This document shows, in pieces, positions 40,401 through 49,400 of a stretch of 64,000 nucleotides of DNA; position 1 is the first letter of the stretch; the number at the start of each line of letters is the position of its first letter. This stretch comes from Fragum whitleyi. Its lineage: Eukaryota > Mollusca > Bivalvia > Cardiida > Cardiidae. The stretch covers positions 41,382,807 through 41,446,806 of the forward strand of contig OX411544.1 of assembly GCA_948146395.1 (NCBI GenBank), read 5' to 3'. The notes under the pieces are model-generated. The model did not search any database. It had not been told where the DNA came from and worked only from the letters and a program-made list of their open reading frames with translations. A program made the translations under genes and the position numbers.

Positions 40401-43400
40401 TATCCAGTTTGGACCTGGTCCCTGAGAAATCAAAGCACTGAAAGTACTGATGGTGGACGTTTTTGTTGGCATACTAGTGTGATTCCTCCATTTGTGGAGA
40501 AAAGAGAACATGTAAAATTACGATAGAACGAAAATGACCTGACCCAAGTTCGCATCTTGCTTCAGATATACGTTTCTCAACATATATCGTCGATCGTCAA
40601 CAAAGTCCTATAATTACAAGGCTTCGATAACTTTCGGAATTATTCCCAGTGTAGTTTAAGCAGTGATTCTCCGATCCATTTGTTATTAAAGGAAAGAAAT
40701 GACAATTAGATGATCTATGTTATTATTCTTATTTTGTAATGCTAATCAGTTCTCCGTAATCTCATTATTAAAAATATGATGTTATCTGCTTAAACTAGAA
40801 AGCTATGAATGGCTTGGGTTGTTCCACAGGCTTGAAATTCTTGTAAAAGAAAAAGAAAAGTTTTGACTAGATTTTTAGATATTTTGGCTACATGATAAAG
40901 GGGTCGCCCAAGGATCATTACAATGAAGTTTGATTGATATTCACCCATAACATTCTGAGAAAATGATTTTCAAAGATTACACAAAATAAAATATTGAGAA
41001 ATTACCTCTGCCCATAAAATACATATTTTTCAGCCGACCACAGTAATTTTTGGTAGACTGATAAAGGGTTATTCAAAAAGATCATTCCGGTGAAATTTGG
41101 TTGAAAACCATCATTTACATTCTGAGAAAATCATTTTCAAAGTTTCCACTAAATAACATATAGAGAAATGACCTCCGCCCATTAAAATGCATATTTATCA
41201 TCCGATCACAATAATTTTTGGTAGACTGATAAAGGTTCACCCAAGGATAATTCATGTAAAATTTAGTTAGTGTCCATCATATGGAATCTGAGAAAACTCA
41301 CTTTTTACCATATTTGGAAATTAGCCACGCCCATTAAATCCATGTTTTTCTTTGGATCGAAATTTCTTGAACAACTTTGAAAGAGGATCACCCTAGGATC
41401 ATTCCTGTGAAGTTTGATTGAAATTAATCCATTAGTTTCTGAGAAGATTTTTAAAGAAAAAGTTTACGACCGGACGCACGAACGGACGACAGACACAACG
41501 CCAAGACAATAGCCCCAGTGGCCTTCGGCCAGTGGAGATAAAAATTCTATAAAAGGATACTAATTGATTGTTCCGCGATTTTCATTCTCAAAGAAAAGAA
41601 AGGGTAAATGTTCATATAAACGCGTAAAAAATTGCAGACACTCGTATCGAGTTTGGCTGTCGTGTGTTGAAATGTAAAGTAAAACACCTTTGCATAAACC
41701 TTTATCTCATGGCCTGAATGCTTTACTTTACCTGCTCAGACTGTATCCGTATTCATGTGTATATCAATATTTCCATTAATTTGCTTTTGTTTTATATACA
41801 TTAGTAGTGGCAGGGGAGGTTACCATTCCAGTAATTTCATTTCATGAGTGACCTCCCATTGACCATTGGGATATAAGGGGCAAATTACTCACTCTGTCAG
41901 AAAAGTAGTTCTACGCAGGGAAAAAATTCACCCGATCTCAGAATTGAATATGATTTCACAGTTAAAAGATATCTTTGAGGTTGCAACAAGTTACATAGAC
42001 GCCTTGTTTCTTTCCATTTTTGAAATGCATAGTTGTCAGACGGTTGCAATTCTTCAAAAAGAGTAAATTGAATCTTAATGAGTACTACTGTTTTGAAAAC
42101 CTATTAACATCTGACAGGATTGTTCAAACGTGGTATTAACACTGGTGAACGTAAACGTCCACCAAAAATGCTGCCAGGTGACAGGGACCAGAAATTCTTC
42201 AATTCCAAGATGGTCCCTTTTAACAAAACATTTTCCATAAATTATCAATATGTGACCTGTCACGCAAAAAGGGACAATCTGGGAACTTTGTAAAATAAAT
42301 AATTGAAAAAGAGATTGGATCCAGCATAGATCAACCAGAGGTCGCATTTCAAAAATTCTTTCAAAGGAAGGTAGATTGATCATTCTAAGTTCAGAAAATA
42401 AGCAAAGTGGGAAAAGTTTAGATACTAGTCAGTCTGTGCAATCCGCGCAGTCTGACTGAAGTCAACACTTTACACACTATCCAGATGATCCCTTTTTTGC
42501 ATGATGGGTCACATATGCAAAACTGAATGTGACCAGTCAAGCAAAAGGGACCATCTGGGAACTCTGTTGTATAAATACATGAAAAAGAGTTTGGTTCCAA
42601 TACAGGTTTACCAGAAGTCTTAATTTAAAAATTCTATCACAGAATGGTAGATTCATAATTCTATATGCACAAAATGGGCAAAGTTCAAAAAGATTCCACT
42701 CAAGTCAGTCTGCACGGTCCACCCAGTCTGACTAGGGTCAAAAGTTTACGCACAATCTAAATGATCCCTTTTCACATGACAGGCCAATATTAATATTATT
42801 AATATTATCTTTTATGTTGATACATTAAAATGAGTATTAAAACAAAATTACGACTTTAACCTCAAATTAAAATTTGAGAAAATTTCAATTGAAATGAGAA
42901 AAGTTTTATAGCCTCGAGCCCTGATCATTTTTTAGTCTCTGCAAATGTAAAACACCATAGAAAATGTGTATCAATCCTATGTTATATTACAAGTTTAAAT
43001 GATGTGTCATAGGTAGAAAGAGATTTTACAAAAATCACAGTCACATTTTACTGAAAATCATGACATTTATTATCAAGAGGCCCAAGAGGGCCTAAATAAC
43101 TCCACTGACTTAAACATTTCAAGATTCGAAAGGGCGATATTGCAAATAGAAGGTAAAGAAAGTCACCATCATTCAGAAGGAATTCTGACCTTTTCAATAT
43201 TGATACTTATATACAAGCTATCAGAATATACTCTACCCACCCATTCATTACAGAGGAGACTCAAATTAAGCACCACCCTGCCACAACCATATTTATGGGC
43301 CAATCAAAATTTAGCAAACAATTTTTGAAAAGGGTCATCAAAGGAACATTCTTGAACAGTTTCATTGAAATTGGCCAAGTGGTTCAGGAGGAGATATCAT

Positions 43401-46400
43401 TTGAACATTTGGGGCTCAAAATAAGCCAGCCCTGCCACGCCTGTATCTATGGGCCAAACAAAGTTTGGCTGAAAAGGGTCACCCAAGGAACATTCTGGTA
43501 AAATTTCATTGAAATTGGCCCAGTTTTTCTGGAGGAGATGTTGTTCAAAAATTATGAGTTCAAAATAAGCCTCGCCCTGCCACACCCATATTTGTGGGTC
43601 TATCAAAATTTTGCAAACAATTTTTGAAAAGGGTCACCAAAGGAACATTCTGATAAAGTTTCATTGAAATGGGCCATGTGATTTAGGAGGAGATGTCCTT
43701 CAAAGATTTCGGGCTCAAAATAAGCCCTGCCCTGCCCTGCCATGCCCAGATTTATGAGCCAATAGAAATTTTTCGAACAATTTTTGAAAAGGATCACCAA
43801 AGGAACATTCTGGTAAAGTCTCATTGAAATCTGTCAATTGGTTTAAAGGTCAAATGAAAAGCTCTTTTGACCTTACATAAATACATAGAGATGTATTAAA
43901 ATAATCTTATGCGATATTCAAAATGAAAACAATATATACGATAATGGTAAAACCGACACTTTTCTCTTATCACACCTGTAGCCCGCTATTGAAACTGACC
44001 TGTGACGTCATTGCAGTTATGAATGTATTGACGGAATAAGCAGATCATATAAAATTACAGAATTACGTGCAACCTATCACATATTTTTCACAAATTTGTC
44101 GTAAAAACGATTGTCTGTAAGATGTTGCAGCAAGATGCAAGGGTCTAATTCATTTAAAATGTCTGGATGTAGAATTATTAATAGTATTAATTATCCTAAT
44201 TGAATAGATTCGGGACCCGAAACATTTACTATACACAAAGACATAGAAATATCTTTCGGTGTACTGATTGGTTATTCTTGCTCATGAATCGTCCGATAAC
44301 CACGCCCCGTCAAAAGGTAATGAACCAATTAAACACCTTTTGAAATTTCCGGTGAACTGATTGGGTAAAATTTTGTCAAGTGTCAATTATTATCATGTAT
44401 ATCATTGGAAAACCACGCCCCGTCAATAAACCAAGGTGTAAACAGATGTCATAATTGCTGTAATTAGTAAAATAACTTATCTTGGTGTTCAATGATGAAA
44501 ACACTTTGTTGTTGTAAAACGAAAATATCGCACTTACAGTTTAAAACGATATTTTTGAATTTTGAAAATGTACCCAATATTTTCGTTTACGAAAAAGGCT
44601 TGTTGAGCAGCTTCTGATCAGCTAAAACATGTTTCAGTACAAAATTCTAAGTTCTTCACCAAAGAACGTAAGGCTAGTGCGCAAAGAGTCGATCCTACTC
44701 AGATTGCGAACCGAGAAGGTTCGAAAATTGTCCAACTTTGATGTTTTCTTTTACAAGAATAATTTAGCTATTTATTCCTTCCCTTGAAAGAGTTTTTTAT
44801 GACCTCTGACTGACCTGTACTTGAACCAATCCTTTCATCACATAATTATTTTAATTTTATTGAGTTCCCAGTCTGTCCACTTTCGCGTGACGGGTCACAT
44901 ATGATGGAGCTGAAGCTAAATGAATGGTCTCTTCGAAATTTTGCTCTGAGAAATTATTTCTTGAGTTCGAAGTTAACGTATAAACTTGAACAGGACGAAA
45001 GCCGGGAAGAAATCTGCCTCTGTTATGATTTTGTCCAAGGGCGTAAAAACATGACACGCAGTACGCACAAGCGTAATAAGTAATATATTATTCGTTGAAC
45101 GATATCTCCGATGATTGAAAAATTATCGAATCAACGCAAGTACAGCTTTTTAAAGCTACATTTGCGACATTTTGATCACCCGTCAACATTTTTATTATCT
45201 CTGGTTTGGCGCATTCTGTCTGTCTGTCCGCCATTCTTTCCCTCTCCCTCTTTAAGTCTGTTTTTCTCTCTTTATATCTTTTTTCTTGATATAAGACATT
45301 TAACACAACATTTAAATAGTTTTTCGATATTTACAATATTGAGAAATATTCTTTGTTGAAAAAAGAAATGTTCTTGGTGTAAACGATATTGAACCCGCTT
45401 AACACTTATTACAGCTTGAAATGGTGACCATTTTTTAATATATAGAAATGTTTGTGCCGAAATAAAAAAAAATGTATAAATTTGAAAAATGTTTCAGAAA
45501 TGATTTTGAAAATAATTGGCATATTAGAAGAATTATCGGTACACAGACTAGCACACGCAGAAAGGGTTACCTTTGGTAAATCATTTGTCATGTGCCCTGT
45601 TGTGTAATCGGCAAGATGTCACAATGCTTCCAATAAACAAAACCATGCAGCTACATGTAATTTATAAAACTTTATTAAACACACATTTTATCCTTCAATG
45701 ATTCAACTGACATGCCGCAAAAGACTAATTTTCAACCGGCGATATACCTAGCCACAACCTTCAATCGACAACGGAATACCATCAAATTTGTGTTTGATTG
45801 AATTTATTTTTCTAATTATTTATTCATATTCATTCGTTATATATTTGACAAATTCAAAAAAAGTGAAAACATGGGTGAACATTTGTGGATTATAGAAAAT
45901 CGAAAAATCGTGGAAAAGGAAATTTGTATCGACAAATAGTTTGGAGGAATTTCATTTAATTGTCAAAGCCCTGTTGAGGTAGGGGTTTATTCAATGTCTT
46001 GATTTAATTTTGCATAATATATTTGATTGACTTTGTAGTAATATGGTTTTGACCAACCATCAAATGTGTTATGTCAAGCCTTTTTTATGTTTTTTTTTAT
46101 ATATCTGTATAATAAACAACAAGAGCTGTCACTGTAAGATGACAATGCCCCCGACACCGCTTTGATTTAGAAGTTATGGCCAATGTTAAAGTTTTTGGAC
46201 GGAATGACGGACGGACGGACAGACGGACGGACGGACGGACGGACGGACAAGTCAAATTTATGATGCCTCCCTATCGGGGGCATAAAAAGTGAAGCTAAAT
46301 GATTGGTCACTGTGAAATATTACACTCAATTAGATCAAATTGGATTTCCTTCCGAAGTTTTACCATATTTACGAAGTGAACAGTCTGAAAAATGCCGATT

Positions 46401-49400
46401 TTAATTTGCGAGAGAAAAATGTTTATTTTTAAAAAGATTACATCGTTACAACGGCGTGAAAACACTCTAACAATGCCATAGTTTCCGACTTACGTTTATC
46501 CGGACCTTGTTGTAAGACTCGTGACTAGATATCTCAGATTAAGGGTTTAAAGTTAACATATCTATAGTTGCCGCTTGCTTAGGTTTAAACTGTTCTGACT
46601 GCACAAGTTGATAGCGGTATAACAATATCGAACTTTCGTGTTGTTGTTCGATAGCTGTGATAATAACAAGCATTCGTCTTCTTTACCTTCGAGAGGAATG
46701 CCTACAATGACGTCACACCCAGTGCGCAAGTGCGAAAATCCGTTTTCGGCCAGGTGAAAATTTCCAATAAATCACGGCCGTTCTTTTGTAAATATTGTCC
46801 CTTTGGGTGTGTGTTTTTCGACGCGGATTTTTTATACCTTTTTCTTTCAATTAAACTGATTGAAATATATATTTAGTTCTTGTTCGAAAAATAGCTTTTC
46901 ATTTGATCTTTAAGATTTTGGGCTCAAAATAAGCCATTCAATCATAACAAATCTTACAATTAAGTCCCCTGTCTCTAAAAGGTTTTTGTTCAGCACTTGT
47001 TTATACAGTAAAACCCCTCCTTCGGACCACCCCGGAAAAACAGGCACCCCGCTATTACGAACGATTTTTGACAGAACGGAATTGTTTGTTCTTTATTTTA
47101 ATGGTCGGGAACCCTCTAATGCGAGCAACCCGCTTTTTTGAATTACGACTACTACTTGCAGTACAAACGCCGTATAACACACTATTACAAACCTCGCTAA
47201 AAAGACCAGTAACTTCAGACCTCCGGAATGACCATCCGAATTTCACGCTTTGCAAGTACGACACTAATTGGGGACGAATGGATCAACAATGGATTATCGG
47301 ATTTTTCGATATTGTGAAAAAACTGCTATTGTGTTTTGGTGTTATTTTCAACCAAACAACTTTAAGTGGTCAATTGTTTTGATACACTGCATTCGTCCAT
47401 CAATGAAAGCTGTTTGTTACCTGGTTAACTGTAGTAAAGAAACTGAAAGCAATGCTACAGTAATTCGGGAAACATACAGGTATTCGTTTTCGACGATCTG
47501 CAGACCGATTTTAAATTTTCTTATGATTGATAAGTTTCGTCTTTAGGATTTTACTAAATGTATGCGCTACATTTAATGTTAGACAATAATTGGCCTTTAT
47601 TTTCATATAAATAATCCGAGGTAGGTTTTCAAATCAGATCAAATAAACAAACGTAATGGAGAAAAGAGCTATATTGAAAGAGAAAAATAACTTTGCAAAG
47701 AAAGCAATGTCACTACGCCTACTCATCGAGAGTTTTGGTGAAGGGAAAAAGAGGTCCTCAGTTATGATTAGAAAGCAAAACAAACAGTTTGACATTTTTT
47801 TGCAGCAGAAAAGTCTCTTCTATAATAGGGCCTTTGTCCTAGTTTTTGCATAAGCAATAAGAATTCAACTTAGTTTATACTCTCGAATCGAAGAAGATTT
47901 GTATCATTGAAATGAGCAATTTCAAAGAATCAATTTCTCCCTCTTGAAAATCAACAATTTAATTTGGGTTGTAACAACAACAACAACAACAAGTTTTACA
48001 TGTAAATGCTATTTCATAGATTTAATTACGTAATGTATAATACACGATTAAGTTAAATCATTATAAAATAAACTTAATTACATAGTTGCTTCTATAAGCA
48101 ATATTTAGTGTAGGAAGTTTGAATGCATCCGACCAAACCTCAGAATTAAGACCACCCCGCTATTAAGACCACTTTCAAAAAGTACCCCAAGTGGTCTTAA
48201 TAGAGGGGTTTTTCTGTACTTACTTGGATTAAAGATGAATGTTATAGAACTACAACAAAATATTTTTCTAAAAACAATAAAAACGAGGCCAGTCTAGTAG
48301 CAAGGCTATAAGAGCATTGCTTTTGGGGATTCTGCAAGAAAAAGGGTTTCACTTATCAATTTTCAAACCAGTGGATCATCACAAAACTATTGTAAGTGCC
48401 TATATATTCATAGGCACTTACAATAGTTTTTGATGACCCCTTAAAAAAAAGCCCCTTTACGTTTGACAAATCAAAGAAATTACATCTCTAACTTGATTCC
48501 ACAGGTCTTCCTCTACAGAGTTGACTTCTAGAGGTGGCAGAGTGAACTTGAAATATGGCCGCAGATTTTTGTAGATATAAATATAGGGTCCTGAAGCAAC
48601 GGCAATTGCTGTAAGAAACAAGATGTATTTGTGAAACATGAATGCCCCTGAGAAGGCAATTTTTTAGACATTTGACCTTGACAGATGACCTTGACCTTGT
48701 CACATAATCTTGACCTTGGTACCAGCAGATGTGTATCATTGAGATCTATCATCATACCAAATATGAGCATTGTATCTTAAATAGCCTTGAAAATATTGAC
48801 AGTGTTAAGTTTTTTTTGCTAAGTTTTGCAGTCAGACAGACATATAGAGGTAAAACAATATACAAAATAGAATATTGATCTCCACTATTCTTTTCAAATT
48901 AACAATATTTAAACACTTAAACCGTACCAGTATTATATTACCATCGTTTGACAATGGAGACATAAGATCTCTCTCTGAAGTATTTTTTATTTCATGTAGT
49001 ATGAAACTAATAATTTGCACTAAAGTGTAATATGGTTTTCTGTTTCATACCTCCATGAACTAAACTAGTGGTGCTTAAGCCAATTATTTTCTCCACAGGG
49101 CCCTGCATCTATTGATATCATTAAAAGGTTTCCCCTGCCCTTTTGTTTCAAAAAGAGAGGAAACTCACAAGCTAAAATCTGTTTGGTAAATAATTGTTTC
49201 CCCTATGCTTAAAAGCAATGTATTTGACACAAAAAAGTCCTCCTCTTATTCAAGCAGCATTGTAATTTGACCAAATGATAGATTTTTTAAGATAAATATA
49301 ATACATACTAATTGTACTTTATGAAAAAATATCTAACAAGGTTGGGGGAATTGATAATTGTCAAGGCTCTGCCAAGACCATTATCAAATACCACAACCAA

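Noticed and set aside
47068..47853. Frames inside the 1.2-kb TA-flanked element as transposase
   Set aside because: No DDE/D signature or HTH that I can recognise; left as unassigned.
48457..48770. Alternative frames over BBS1 exon 4 and the neighbouring repeat
   Set aside because: Only the frame encoding [10 protein letters not shown] continues across splice sites in phase; the others are shadows.
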